A DNA stretch of 64,000 bases from Capitulum mitella (Eukaryota; Arthropoda; Thecostraca; Pollicipedomorpha; Pollicipedidae): NCBI GenBank assembly GCA_030062745.1, contig CP099849.1, positions 21,750,144 through 21,814,143 of the forward strand. Direction: 5' to 3'. The notes beneath the pieces were generated by a model. That model ran no database searches, was not told the origin of the DNA, and was given only the letters and a program-made list of their open reading frames with translations. Positions 11,521-24,109 of this stretch are shown piece after piece. Position 1 is the first letter of the stretch, and each line of letters starts with the position of its first letter. The position numbers and the translations under genes are program-made.

Positions 11521-12427
11521 TAGAGTTGGAACCCAAAAGGGAAACACTTTTCTTTCTTCGGCCTAAGATCGGACACTTTTTGAGAAGACCTGAAAAATGA
11601 GTTAGCCACAATGAGAACTTAATTATCTCAAAACAGATTCCACCCCTTCAGCGCGACGTTTTGCGTTTCACGCAAGTGCCTTTGATAGAGATCAGCGGTC
11701 AAAGGACGAGATTAAGATGCGCACTGTGTCTGTCGTGCTAATGAATAACTAATCTCACGAGTCTCGTCTCAACCATGCTAGGTTCATCTCGCTAATCAAG
11801 GATCTATTCATTTCCATTTAGGCCAATCTTGGGTAAATCCAGCTTAGATTCGCCTAAATTCTCGCCATCCAAGTACAAAAAAAACGACTCGCGCGCTGCG
11901 GTATCAACCTTCAGTTTTTACTTTTGAACTGCGGATTTGGAGAACCCAAGTATACAAAAGGAATCTTGCTCTTTATATCATAATGAACATTGGCAACGTT
12001 CTGAATGAACATTCGTTGAAAACGAAACGACTTATACCAACAATGAGAACCACATCAAAGGTCATTAATTCCAAGTCCGCTGTAGTATTTAACGAACAAT
12101 GTATACGTAACAATCGTCTTCGTAACCCTATTAAATGGAACATAATATATATATGCACGTCACATGCAAACTAATACACAATACGCGCTGGTCAGTTGCT
12201 ATAAACGGGTGTGCTGTGAGAGTCATATCAATGACGTGTTCTTAGATCATAGTCTTCTTGGATCAAGGATATCTTTGGAAAATGTTTGTGCAAAAACGGA
12301 CAAAGAAATTGCTTTAGTTCTTATTTTCAAATCCAGGGACTCCATTTCCATGGCTACAGTGGCTGAATGAGACGTAACTGTGGTGTGTTCTTAAAACTAA
12401 ACTGTTAGTCTTTAGGTCTGGTATAAG
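11521..12427. other. Possible Penelope-like fragment; otherwise empty
   Basis: A frame at 11983-12174 contains KSAVVFNEQCIRNNRLRNP, which resembles the FNKTCVKENILP stretch of the Penelope-like sequence near 52200 and is followed by a short TA run, as there. The resemblance is short and could be chance. The rest is anonymous. Confidence 0.3.
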
Positions 12428-14834
12428 CAGAGGTGAGCACGGGTCCGTTAATCCGTTAATCCTTTAATTAACTAGTTCAATTTTTCTTTAGCAGCATAAA
12501 GCTTTCGCTAACGTCAAAAATAACGGAATAATTAACTTCCGTTAGATTTACCCACGTTAACATTGATCCGTTAGCTTTTTTGATAAAGTTTCATTTGAGT
12601 TCGGAGCGTTACCCTTGGCACAAATGATAGGTGGGATTTCTTAACGTGTGGAGGATTCGAGGGTTTGGCAATATCACTTATGGGGAAACGATGGTGGACG
12701 TGTACGAGCTTTATGCCGATACATTGGGTATGCTGCATGGCCAGAGACGCCAGTAAAAGAGCATGTCTGGTGCTTCGCTTCAGCTTTGCTTCCAGATACT
12801 CCTGTTATGGCGTAAGTTACGTTGTTGGAGTGCATCAGGGAATACGCCCATATGGGAAGTTCTGAGACTCAGGGCCAAATCATTTCGTCATAGATCGCCA
12901 TTTCTGAAACTGCGAACCTTGGCCACTAAGGTCTCGTGACGAAACCTGAATTGACAGGCCTTGAAAAGAACAAAAAAGTTTTGTATCATTTGGCATAATT
13001 CCTGATCGTCGATATTTGTTTCGTGCAGTATGGTGTCTTGCTGCAATATTTAGCATTCCGTAGAATTCATTTCATATTTCTTGTCTGCTTTGATATTAAA
13101 ATAATTTCTTGATTGTAAGAATTGCATCAAACACGTCTGACACTTGTGCACAAACACAGGTCCCGATCTCAGCTTGAGGTAATGATTTTCAACCAGCTTT
13201 GAAACATGAATGAAACGTGAAATCTGGTTAGGCTAAATTGGTTGTGGGCGACGATTTAGATAACAAACCAGTCTAGATAATAATCGCAAATCAGTTTCGA
13301 ATCTCTTACACCACTGGCAATATGGGAGCTGCACAGGGGCATAATTACGGGGGGGGGGACGGAGGATATGTCCCCCCCCACTTTTTTGCCCGTGGTGCGG
13401 GCGCCCCTTCGCGCCACAGCAAAAATAGGCTTCGAAGGAAAATAAAAAAGTATTTTACACCCGATCCCCAATAAATACCGAATCCGAGGAGTTCTTCTTT
13501 TTGTTTTTCTGAGGGAGGGGGATTTTTAAAATCTTAAGCAGCCATCAGCCTTCAGGCGCCTTCCCCTCCAGACAGTGATCAACCACTCCTCGTGGACACG
13601 GCACTCCTTACAGGTAGGCGCTGTCGTAAAGGCCAGGTAAATGAAATGTTTGACGCCCCATGCAGGCCAGGCGCTCTCTCTTCTTGTACAGATGAGACGC
13701 CTCTAAAGAATTTGGTTCCTGTCACAGACCAGACATGTCTACGATTCAGGCGCCCATAACAGGTCGGGCGCCCCCCCCCCCCTATAGATTAGGCGTCCCT
13801 CTGGGCTCGGCGTCCTTGGCGAGCAAGGCGCCCTTTTACACATCAAGCGTCCCTCGGCGGCTCGGCGCTCTTAGCGAGCGAGACGCCCCATACACATCAG
13901 GCATATTTCATATATTTGACGCCCCCTCTACAGACCAGGCGCCCGTGCGGGACGCCTGGAAGACCAGACCGTCCCTTACAGGCCAGGCTACCCCTCCCCG
14001 TACAAATCAGATGCCCTCGGGGGCTCCGCGCCCGTGGCGAGCGAGGTGCCCCGTATATATTCGGTGTCCCTCTACCGGCCAGGCACTCGTAAAAGACGCC
14101 TTACAGACCAGACACGTCTACGATCCAGGCCCCCCTTTCAGGCCAGACGCCTCTTCCCCAGCAGACCAGGCGCCCGTCATATATTTGGTGCCCCATTTAC
14201 AAATCAGGCGCTCGTAAGTGACTCGTACACCTATGTAAATAAAAAATATATTGATATATGTGCCTTTAAATCTGTAAATATGTAAGAAACTACCAATTTA
14301 ATTCTAAATAAACAGCGCCCAGGCTGGGGATCGCGCCCCCTTGGAGATCGGCGCCCCAGGAAGAATAGTCCCTCCCACTTTTCGTTGCGTTCCTACACCC
14401 CTGGAGCTGTAGATGGAGTACAGGCGTTGTCCGGAATTTCCCCAAACATTCAGTAAAGCCGGAGGGTGCTGGAGTCGCTACGATAGGAAAGTGTCCAGGA
14501 AGTCCAGGAAGTGATGGAACAAGTGGGTGTAAAACCTTCCAGGACAATAGTATCGAACTGTGAAATACCTGTAAACTCACTGCTTAGCATATTAATTGCA
14601 GTACGATGATTGAACGGCGAACGATACTACTAAGCTATTTCCGCCTTTTGAAGAGGTTTAGGGGGTAAAAAAATCAGGTGCTAGGAAATGATCTTCAAAA
14701 AGTTAAAGAAATAAGGAATTAAGTTAACTTTCGTTGCTAGAGGTTTAAGGGATTAAATTTAACTTAGTTAACCTTCCAAGTTAACGGATTAACTTTACGG
14801 AAGTTAAATTTTCGGTTAACTTCACCCACTGCTG
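12428..14834. mobile_element. hAT-like non-autonomous element, 2.4 kb
   Basis: Ends CAGAGGTGAGCAC on the left and, reverse-complemented, CAGCAGTGGGTGAAG on the right, fitting the hAT pattern CAnnGGTG or close to it. Flanking 8-bp duplications GGTATAAG (12420-12427) and GCTATAAG (14835-14842) differ at one base. Both ends carry subterminal arrays of short GTTAAT/TTAACTT-type motifs (12445-12590 and 14700-14825), as hAT transposases typically require. The interior has no transposase coding, but contains a CAGGCGCCC minisatellite (13540-14215) and a GC-palindromic piece near 13340-13380. Confidence 0.75.
13540..14215. repeat. Degenerate CAGGCGCCC minisatellite
   Basis: Short units ending (C)AGGCG(C/T)CC recur every 25-45 bp for about 670 bp. 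There is higher-order structure: GGCGTCCTTGGCGAGCAAGG near 13808 has diverged counterparts near 13860 and 14025, and GACCAGACATGTCTACGATT near 13730 has a counterpart near 14105. The 160-codon frame at 13735 is a translation of the repeat and not a gene. Confidence 0.8.
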
Positions 14835-15122
14835 GCTATAAGGCAAAAAGCGTTTCAGATAGGAAAACCAAACTCCATCATATTCTGTGTACTTGTCAGT
14901 CTACAATGACTAAAGCCAGCCATTTCCTCATTCAGATCCCATCTCGGTCATTCCTCATTCTGATCCCATCCCATTCACTCCTCATTCGGAACGTACTCAA
15001 TCGGATCCTCAGTTCTCTCTCTCTCTCTCTCTCCCTCTCTCTCTCCCTCCTCTCTTCATTCTCCCAGTCACTCAGCCCCAGTCCGCCTCCGTCCCCCCCC
15101 CCATTCAGCCTCCCTTCAGTCA
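14835..15122. repeat. TCCTCATTC tandem units and (CT)n tract
   Basis: Three diverged units of about 30 bp (CATTCCTCATTCNGATCCCATC type) at 14921-15010, then a (CT)n run at 15012-15056 and C-rich sequence to 15122. The 181-codon frame at 14906 translates this repeat. Confidence 0.75.
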
Positions 15123-15340
15123 GTCAGGTCAGTCGACGGGCCGTCCCGGCGACACGCATGCCCGCCGCCGGGCCGGCCGACAGGCGCCGGCCGGGGCTCG
15201 CCGCGCCGGCCAGTCGCCTCGCCGCCGCCGACGGCCCTGGCTCCGTCGCCGTCGACGCCAGCAGCGGAGCGGAGCGCGGTGAGAGAGACGCCCCGCCGCC
15301 GGTCCGGCGGGGCGACACCGGCGCCGTCCGAGCTCCTGTA
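15123..15340. promoter_or_regulatory. CpG island-like block
   Basis: About 220 bp rich in CG, sharply bounded from AT-rich sequence. Contains a GCCGGCCGACAGGCGCCGGC-type inverted arrangement and a donor-like GCGGTGAGAG near 15276. It could be a promoter with a first exon, possibly of an upstream part of the GPCR gene or an unseen gene. I found no direct evidence of transcription. Confidence 0.35.
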
Positions 15341-16435
15341 CTGTGTCCTGGTACATTGTTATGTGTGAGCAATTTGAAAGTTTTGGCGCAAGAGAATTCC
15401 ACATTTGAGGACTTTGATAATGGTGCCAATCTTGGCAACGCAGAGAATTAGTTAAGAACTTCTAATACTAACGGATCTAGATGAAGTGCTAAGAGGGAGT
15501 CAAGTCCCAATCCGTGTAACCTACCTCGGTCTGACATACCCATTTCTCCTTGGATTTCGGTCAGTTTGTCCCGCCATAAAACACTATGTTTATTTTAACG
15601 CAGTTTTATTTCGAAAATACGTGTTTGGGATCTTCGTCGGAAAACAGGGATCAAGACATGTTGGCACTGCCTGTCCCAACGAAAGTGGGGTCATGACCTC
15701 GATGGCCCCTTCCTTGATCTGTCAGTGACTCGGAAAAAACTCCCTTTCGGAACAGCTATATGCATTCTATTACTCTTCGAGACGAATTTTTGATAGTCTT
15801 CTCAAGAAATCTGGGAATTAATTGAATCAAGAAATACAATTATGTGTGTTCATGTAACTTGCTTTGCTTTTGTCGACTATTTTTCGCCGTTCTCGCCAGT
15901 GTAAAGCTGAAAAATACTTCATTGCAGCTGATGGCTTTGAAGGGAATGCCATGTTGGAATGTCCAAGTTATTTTTTTGCTTAGGTGAGCTCAGTTTGATA
16001 CATAATGTACGACGGATTTCGTCTTCATATCCTCAATCGATTTCTCAGAAGTTTCGCCGGTCAAAAAAAATCGCTTGTCACGTTTTCAGGGCTCATCAGC
16101 CAAAGAAATCCCTATAAGAAACATCATTCATTAAGGAAGAAATGCCCTTCTACGCAAAATATCACGATACACTGATGATAACGTTGTGACAGTTTCCGAA
16201 AACAGAGAGGTTTGATACCGAGTGTTAACTCACTCAGGAAGATATCACGATCAGGGTCACTACATTTCGCACCGATTTTTTTATGAAGTCTCGCTGGCCA
16301 GCAGCGCTGCACACGTCATTTATATGCCATGCAAGTGCGCTGTGCATGCAGTCGTTCAGTGATGCATCAAAGGTTTCGGAAGACCGTTTTGAATTTCAAA
16401 GCCTTTCAGTTCTGGCACTCAGTTTTTGCAACAAA
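15341..16435. other. No gene; one dispersed repeat copy
   Basis: Anonymous AT-rich sequence apart from 15962-16050, which is a diverged copy of 17534-17620. Confidence 0.5.
15962..16050 (+). repeat. Dispersed repeat, copy A
   Basis: CCAAGTTATTTTTTTGC, GTGAGCTCAGTTTGATAC and GGATTTCGTCTTCATA match 17534-17620 in the same order and spacing, at roughly three quarters identity by eye. Element class and full length are unknown. Confidence 0.65.
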
Positions 16436-16521
16436 CACGCAGTTTTTTAACACGCAGTTTTTTAGCACGCAGTTTTTTAACGCGCAGTTTTTTTAGCACG
16501 CAGTTTAACACGCAATTTTTT
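16436..16521. repeat. CACGCAGTTTTTTA minisatellite
   Basis: Six tandem units of 12-17 bp, CACGCAG followed by a T-run of varying length and AA or AG. Confidence 0.93.
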
Positions 16522-17533
16522 CACACACCACTTTATGTTTTGATACATGCTTTATTGACGTGCTTGTGGGCTCAGGAAGTTCTGAGGCTTTTCACACGCT
16601 TTGCATATATCTTGCTCTGGTGCCAAAGTGAACCAGGATGACCTCTGGCAATGCTCATCCATCTTTACCCAATTTCGACAATATAAGGTATATTTTAGAT
16701 CGATGCGAACCTCCATGATCTGCAACCTAACTATCGTACAACTACACAACTATATCTATAATTATACAGCGTAACTAACATGGATATCGCGGTTAAAACC
16801 CGCATCGAATGTGGACGCACTCTCGAAAAACACCTTCGCATTATGGTAAATGTGCCACTAAGATATGCACAAGGTGACACATGCATAGAAATGTAGCGCA
16901 TTGGCAAGCAAGCACGCACCCGATAACTTCAAGGAATATCCTGACGATTCATACGAAAGTATGAATTTGGTACATGAATGTTGGCATGAATTTCTGGCAC
17001 ACAAAAATGCTAGAAACGCTTGGCATTGACCTTGGTCACGAAGTCCCATTGCATTCGCGCCTGATTTGCAGCACCTCATCTGTTTCTGGCGATGAACCTC
17101 ACCAGAGGTTCAAGAATGCTTCGTATTCTCTTGCACCAGCAATGCTTGTTCTCCCAGTGACTTATCGACATCGCAAAATAAACTATGTCAGCGTGGAATC
17201 CGACAATTCGAAAATACCCTAATGACCTTACATTTTTTCATGCATGTTTTCAATGACGAAACGCTTGAGATCCACTGCATCCATCACTAATACACAGTCC
17301 AGAAAGAATCAGCGGGCACGGGGCCACGAACTATGCCTAGCACCGAGCCTGTTGTCTACTTGAGAATGTCATCATGACCTGACGTATATGGCGAGCCGAT
17401 CAACCATTGTTTGCCTAGCAATATATTTGTGGTTTAAACAGGAATGCTGAACATTTGCAGCCACTGGCTATTATCTTTTGGAAGTTATGGTGGTAACAAA
17501 TCAGACGGGCAACAATGCCCCGTTCAAACGCGG
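16522..17533. other. No gene recognised
   Basis: Anonymous; short frames only on both strands, no repeats noted. Confidence 0.5.
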
Positions 17534-17620
17534 GCCGAAGTTATCATTTTGCGTACGTGAGATCAATTTGATACGTCACGTATGGCGGATTTTTTCGTCA
17601 TACCCTTCATAAAAAATCGC
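17534..17620 (+). repeat. Dispersed repeat, copy B
   Basis: CCGAAGTTATCATTTTGC, GTGAGATCAATTTGATAC and GGATTTTTTCGTCATAC correspond to the modules of 15962-16050. Same orientation, 1.5 kb apart. Confidence 0.65.
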
Positions 17621-19869
17621 GAACTGTATCCAGCCGCCACCAGGTGATTTCCGTTAACGTCACCGCAGCAGCGTCCAACGCCATCGCATCTGGCAACAAT
17701 TCATGCTTTACAGTCAGCTCTTCTTCCAGTGCGGTTACGAGGAACTGCGCATTGACGCGCCGCGAAAACCGGCCACCAGCGATGTGCCAGCGTGCTTGAG
17801 CGCCCGCTGTCGCACGGGGGATGTGTGACGTCTCGTCGTCTATGTAGCCTTGTGTTTACAGGGGTGAGGATCAGGTAATCAAAGCGGTCTCTCGCAGCTG
17901 TTAAGTTTGTTATTACCTCGGGACGTAAACAAGGGAGGGCAACACCCGCCGGCCGGCCGGTCCATCAGGACGCCTGAACTTGGGCTCAACGGTGGAAACT
18001 AAAACAATCCGACTGGTTCCGTCAAAAGAATGCATTGGTTTGAAGTATGTCGTTGAGAGATTTCTGCATCTAAGTGCAAAACGACCCCAGGCAACGCGCT
18101 AGTTTTAGAACAGCTTTGAATGTTAATGGAAACGGTGACGTTTCCCATTTATTGGCTTCGTGTGCCAACATTGGAACTGTGTGGTTTGCTGGTCGGAAAG
18201 ACCGCTTGTCATGCAACGTTGGTCGTCTGTAACTTTAGAACGCTGAAAATGAGGCAGCGTGCATCGACAGCTGGGCGCTGCAATGTTAGTGTTTAAGTGA
18301 CAGTCCACCGGCCCATACTAAACTGTGGCCATTTATATTTGGACGTAATTTCCATCGAAGGACGGGGAAATTTCATAGCCGTATTTCAAGAAACGTGTGC
18401 GCTTTTATGTTTCGGCCAGACGGAATTTCTTAAACTTAGTCTTAAAAAGGCTCAAACAAACAACTTTAATTAGTCCCAGTTGAGTTCAATGAGCCTCTCC
18501 TGGCCTCGTCGTTATATTCAAGAGGCATTACTTTCCTTCTACCTTTTGTGCTATTGAACAAAAACCAACGCGCAACTTTCATGTGTTGCTCAGTGGTGAG
18601 ATGCGCGTGGATGCATTTCAAGGATGCTATCACATTCAACATGACGAATTTCAGGCCGCTTGTCAAAGAACGCCGTTTTACTCATTGCAATCTGAATTTA
18701 AATGATAAATGCCAGCATAGAATGTAAATTTAAATGATAAATAAATATCAGCTTGCAATCCAACACCTGAAATAGCAGAATCCTCACTCTAGTCTTACAG
18801 AGCCTTGCATCGAGCCATCGCGAAATGACTCTCCTTCTCCCTCAGCCACTTTGGCTTAATTGCTTGATCTTGCGACTTAAAACCTTGCTAGTATGAAATG
18901 CATGTTAAACCCGCTACGCAAGCTTCTTAATGCTGGAAATTGGAGACACAGTCGCGCTCAAAACCATCGGAATACGTCGGCCGGAATCGTTTTGTTTGCA
19001 CTGTTTTATTTCAAGGTCTCTAATGGCGTCGTGCATGACAAGATGTGCGCGCGTTTTTATGATACAACGCCGGAAAGTCCGCTCCACATTTTCCTTCCGG
19101 CACACTCACAACGGATGAGGCGACGAAAGTACATTTACTTGTACCACTAGCTTTCTAAGAAACAGGGCCATGCCACAGGCTTGCTGAAGCAGGGTGGCAA
19201 GAAGTTGGTGCTGAGTCACGATTGCCCTGCCGGTGTTAAATGACGCAGTAGCACGATACGCGGCATCTCAGGGTGGCGGCGACCCGAATCTGGTTGACAG
19301 GACTCCTGGCACAAGGCCCTGGATGGAAATGCGGCATGTTTATGGACCAGAATTTGCGGCGAGCTGCGTGAGTGCACGGCAGCGTCGTAAATCTAAAGTC
19401 GCAGCTTCTTCGGAACATGCAGAGTGGGGCCAGAGCGGCATTGTGGGAGCATCTGCCCGTCAATAGTCACCCGGCGCTGACGGCATGACGGCCGAAACTA
19501 ATTGAGACTCAGCGAGCCAAGCGCCCGGGAAATGTCGGTGTCACCCCATTGTAGGACTGTCAGTCACCCGGCCACGGCCAGACCAGCTCCGGATGTCGCC
19601 AGTGTGCGCGACGGCGACGCATTGCTCGTGCAGCAACCTCTGTAGAGTTTGCAAGCTCTCCGTGGCGTGGAAGCCAAGGACGCAAGGAAGGCAGCGAACT
19701 GAGCATGTACAGGTTTGTGTGCAGTAACGTTGCAGTGTGCGTAACTGAATAATTGACCAGCGAACTAACGCGCTGCCCTATAATTGTGGCCACGATTAAC
19801 TATCGTTGACAGACACCCTCCGAGACACCGTCACCATCTATCACGGCCGGGTGTCGTCAGGTGACCCCT
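17621..19869. other. No gene recognised
   Basis: Anonymous. The short direct repeat AATTTAAATGATAAA occurs twice within 18690-18745. A GC-rich patch lies near 17740-17960. No coding motif seen. Confidence 0.5.
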
Positions 19870-19961
19870 GTCACGTGACTGGGAGGGCGTGACAAATGGC
19901 CCCGTTAAGGGAATGAATAACAGTCAAACTGTCATGGTCACGTGACTGCGGGTCACGTGAC
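19870..19961. promoter_or_regulatory. Cluster of three GTCACGTGAC E-box palindromes
   Basis: Perfect 10-bp palindromes GTCACGTGAC at 19870-19879, 19937-19946 and 19952-19961, each followed by T. This extended E-box is the core bound by bHLH-zip factors of the MITF/TFEB/USF type (established for the motif, not tested here). A fourth copy is at 48847-48856. The GC-rich sequence downstream (20330-20650) could be an associated promoter. Confidence 0.5.
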
Positions 19962-20329
19962 TGATGATCGCGCCAACGGCGGGACGTTCGCAATCTGCGG
20001 GCGGAATTCGACAGCTGGATCGCCGCAAAAAACTCCGGCGTCGTCTTCACTCAGCCATCGCGATCAGGCCTCACCAAAACGTTTGACCGATCCCATGAAC
20101 TGGAAATGTCGGTCTTGGTTGCAAAGGGGCCTCGGCGTGGACGAGCGCGAGCTTTGAACGACCCTCATCCCTCGACGCTGCCGCCGGGAAATTTCACAGC
20201 TGATCGTTTCGTCTTTACTATTTAGGAATCGAGAACGACTTTTTTCTCTTGCCCGCTACACCGATGAAGGATCTGAAATACATCCTGCGAGGCTTAAAAA
20301 GAACGCACGGAGGTCTCGAATGCCAGGCG

Positions 20330-20650
20330 ATCACAAGCTATCGTCTCCGGCGATCTATTCCAACTCATCGAATTCGATGCAGTGGTTCCCCAGCCAGTGC
20401 CAGCGTGTCTCGTCGCCTGCGGCAGTCCCGCCGAGATCAGCCGGGATACCCGATGGGGGGGGGGGGCACCTCCACCCGGAAGGCACCGGTCGACCGCCGG
20501 CCTGCGGGTCAGGTAAACTGCCCGCTTCAATCGCCTCCGGAGCCTGGCGCTGACAGCACGACGGATGCGCCCGCAGCGCGCGGGCACGACTGATGCCCTC
20601 GTTCCCACGCCAGCGTGAGCCGAGGCCGAGGCCGGCGACGCTGGTGGAGA
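20330..20650. promoter_or_regulatory. CpG-rich block with G-run
   Basis: GC-rich, with a run of about 13 Gs near 20455. It lies 400 bp past the E-box cluster. Overlapping open frames on both strands (up to 146 codons) have no recognisable domain and are attributed to base composition. Confidence 0.3.
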
Positions 20651-21070
20651 GAGCAGAATGGGACTGTGCTCCCAAAACCCTGAATATGTGAACGGGTTCT
20701 CCCGCGAGCGTTCAGTTTCCAGTGCTCCACTCAACGTTATTCAGTTTTGTCCGAGTTTTTTTCGGAGACAGCTCTGCGGTGGCGCATGTATCATGCCGTC
20801 ATCACAAAGTGGATCTTCACATTCTCGGAGCGAGTTTCGCCAGCCGTGCGGTTTGCTGAGGCTGAGGCGGCGGCGGCAAGTGAATTTACCAGCGACGCCG
20901 GGCATGCCAACGCCTGGGGCGCTCGCCAATCCCCGCCAGTGCCTGCGGCCGCTCCTCGTGTGATCCGTGCTCGAAGCGTCGCTGATACGTGACGCACTCT
21001 ATGCCTGCTGTGGCGAAGGCTGCGCGGTGCTGCGCGTGCGTTAACGGGGCTCTCCGGCTGGTAGAGCACT
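20651..21070. other. No gene recognised
   Basis: GC-rich anonymous sequence; overlapping short frames on both strands only. Confidence 0.4.
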
Positions 21071-21522
21071 TAGCGGGTTGGGTGAATCCGCGGATTGCGG
21101 ATTGATCCGCAGGCGGATCGGACCGGACCAGAAAATTCAAGGAAAATGTACCGATTTTTTAAGGAAGATGTGCCGACCGGATTTTAGCATTTGCCAGACC
21201 ACACGGATTGGACGGTTTGAAAACTAACCAAATTTTAAAGACGCAAACTAGAAATGATTTTTACAGCCGGACAGAATATTTGTTTTGGATTTGTTGAAAG
21301 AATAATTAATCTTACTTAGATTTGCCACGTTTGTCTATTTTTGAAGGCAGAAGCAAAACTTGAATACGAACTGGCGCTGATTTTTATAAGCATATCTTTG
21401 CTATTACGGACTGACCAGATCAGATTCAACAATTTCGGAAAAAACAGATTGCGGATGGATTGGATTGCAGACTTCACGGACCGGATCATGAAAATTCAGT
21501 CTGTGAAATACTCCTCCGGCTG
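21071..21522. mobile_element. Candidate small hAT-like MITE with GGATTG motifs
   Basis: Both ends are rich in GGATTGCGGATTG- and CGGACCGGATCA-type motifs, a subterminal organisation like that of 36732-38973. The left end TAGCGGGTTGGGTGAATC and the reverse-complemented right end CAGCCGGAGGAGTATTTC are weakly alike. The flanks GAGCACTT and ATGCACTC are a poor 8-bp pair (5 of 8). Boundaries are therefore tentative. Confidence 0.35.
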
Positions 21523-24109
21523 ATGCACTCACAATTTTGTTGCCCCCGGCTCTGCCGTGATCCGGTACGTTACACCGTCCTCTCGGAACTGTGCGAAAGC
21601 TGAAACAGTGTGGATGGGGCTGATGATGAACGTTGAAGTCAATATGCCAAAGCCAGTCCACACTTGGTATTCCCTTAGCTACCTTGCATAGAACTGGCGG
21701 AGAACTCGAACATTTATAAAAGTCACATGCCACTGGTATTTCTGAAATACAGGAACACATTGCCCCCCCCCCCACACTGCGCACCCTCCGCCATTCATTT
21801 TTCCTTGACATGTCTGTCTGAAGCGACAGCAAATTAATGCTATTGATCACCCGAGTTTCGGATATTTGCTGCAACAACCACAACCAAACGATTATGTAAC
21901 AGCGCGTGTTTCATGTGCTGCTGCGACTCCCAATGTGAGTGCACTTTCATAAGCATACGACAATGAATGTGCATACGGTGCTGGTAACCACACAACATTC
22001 TGGAAACGTTAAACCGTGTGATTCAGTCCTCGGTGAGCCGCGGTGCTTTTGAATATCTTGCACGAGGATCAGTAAGATCTTTTGCAACTTTTGAGCCGGA
22101 GAAGACTAAAGGTTTGGCCAAATTTGCTTTACTTCTGTTCCTGATGGTCGTCCCTTCCAGGTTACAAAGTTTCAGAACTATGAACCTATAGGTAATGACT
22201 ACCTTCCCAGGCCAATGGGAAGCAATGGCTGAATAAGCAGTCTCCATAGGGGAACTTTCAGTTAACATTGAAGTCCCGCATGGCAATGTTTCTGCTCTTT
22301 CTGTCCCTCTGTAAATGGGAGTATAGCGTGTATGGTAAGATTAGAATCAGTTTCTTTTTTTAAAGGCGCTATGGTATTCACTGTTGCAAAATTGCTTAAT
22401 GCTGCGGTCTTAGGCCCCTCAAAAAGGATTTCTACCATTATTTCCAGAAACATTTACAAGTTTACGTTCACTATCAGGCGCATCTAATCCTCCATACTTA
22501 TTTATTATTAGTCTCCTTTTTTAATCTTTATTCGATCAATCACATCCGTCGTTAACCCGCTGTATCACTTGCGTCTGAACATTTTTTGGAGCTAGGTTTT
22601 GAGTTAAATTAATTAGCACTCGTTTTTGTCAAATGGGTCTGCAATTATTCATTTCCATGTTATAGGTAAATCCGTGGCAGGTTTATTTACGTGAGTTAAA
22701 TCATGCCTTACAGCGCACATTTGGGCCATGATTAACTAGCTGCGACCCGTTGGAGAACGTCACGCAACGTTAAAAGCATGAGCACAGAAGAATACTTCGA
22801 ATACGATATAGATCGCGCCTGATTGCCACTTGATTCATAAATGCTACCCGAGCATGTCCAGCACCACTGAGGAGTGCTACGTTACAATGGTTGTGTGAGG
22901 GACTCGAGGGAAGCATTGGTTTGCGACACCCCGACTGTTTTTGAACAGTCACTCCAAAAATCTGACTACTCACAAAATCGGAGCGACTGTGTGAGTATTT
23001 CATCTCATGTTTCACCGTCCACCGTCTACCAGTGATCACCAGTTCGTGGTCGGTCATTCGCTTCTCCGGCGGCCTTAACATAACTCTCCCTAAGTGCCTG
23101 TTTTGTTCTTTACCGCGCCGTTTTTCTCATCGATTGGTCTGCAAATATCAGCTGCCGCCAGAGTGGTGTGCGTCGGCGATTTCCAGATTATACTGTCCGG
23201 TTAGGTAGTGCAGACGAGCTCGCCGAGTTGCTCGTCTACAAACTGGCTGCACTTCTGAGTCTAAAAATACCACTGTTGTGACCACGGCCTAAGTTACAGG
23301 CGGCTAACTTGGAGGCGGATACCTACTCCGATCAGAGCCAGACTTGAACGACCTAATAGCACTTCGTTCTGTTGAGTGCTCTCTGAGCCTGTCCTGGTTT
23401 ATGACCGCAAGTCAATTTTCTGCCCACTCGTCGCCTGAGCCACTGAACAGCGTTGAAAGATGCCGGATGCCTCGTCAGTTTCGAGTACGATACGGGCCGT
23501 GCACATACATAAGCCTGGAAGTGGAATTCGAGAACTAGCCCGACAGTTATTCCTGAACTTCCCGCCAAGTTCAACGGGTCGCCAGCGACCTCGCCCTCTC
23601 ACGGCCAGACTGCAGATCTCAGCAGATGAGCCGTCTGCATCATCAGCGGGCTTTGGTGCCGGCTCAGCATCGCTGAGGTCGGAGCCGAGGATTCGACAGC
23701 CCCCCGCGGTCCGGCCGCTTGCCCGTTGGTCGACGTCTCAACCAACCGTGCCTCGGTCATCGACGTACCCCTGCGGCCTGGCCAACATTTACCTCACTGG
23801 ACCATGACCTGATCCCTCCTCTGCGTGGCACTACTGACCTCACTGACATCACCTTGGCCGGTTGCCACTCGACCTTCAGCCGGGCGCCGACTTTGTTTAT
23901 CGTCACCGTTCTAAAGATCTGCGCGCCTGAATCATTGATCCACGGAGCCGTCTCGGCGTCTCGCCGCTGGCTGTGCGGCCGTTCGTCACAAACGTCCGTA
24001 CACAGGGGCCCATTTTAAGGGGGAACGACTAAAGGGGGCAATTCTGTGAACGACAGGCATGGGCATTGGATCGAAAAACACTTCATATAGCCCGTCTCAG
24101 GTCACAGAT
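21523..24109. other. No gene recognised
   Basis: Anonymous. There is a C-run at about 21763-21773. Purine-rich AAGGGGGAACG and AAAGGGGGC strings near 24017-24041 look like polypurine tracts, but no LTR pair was found. Confidence 0.45.

Noticed and set aside
13735-14217. 160-codon Pro/Arg-rich frame
   Set aside because: Translation of the CAGGCGCCC minisatellite inside the hAT-like element.
16150-16205. CTGATGATAACG...CCGAAAAC as a hammerhead core
   Set aside because: The intervening sequence does not fold into a stem II, and no cleavage triplet is in register.
24015-24060. Polypurine tract followed by TGTGAACG as a possible LTR start
   Set aside because: No second LTR, primer-binding site or retroviral-type pol motif was found near it.
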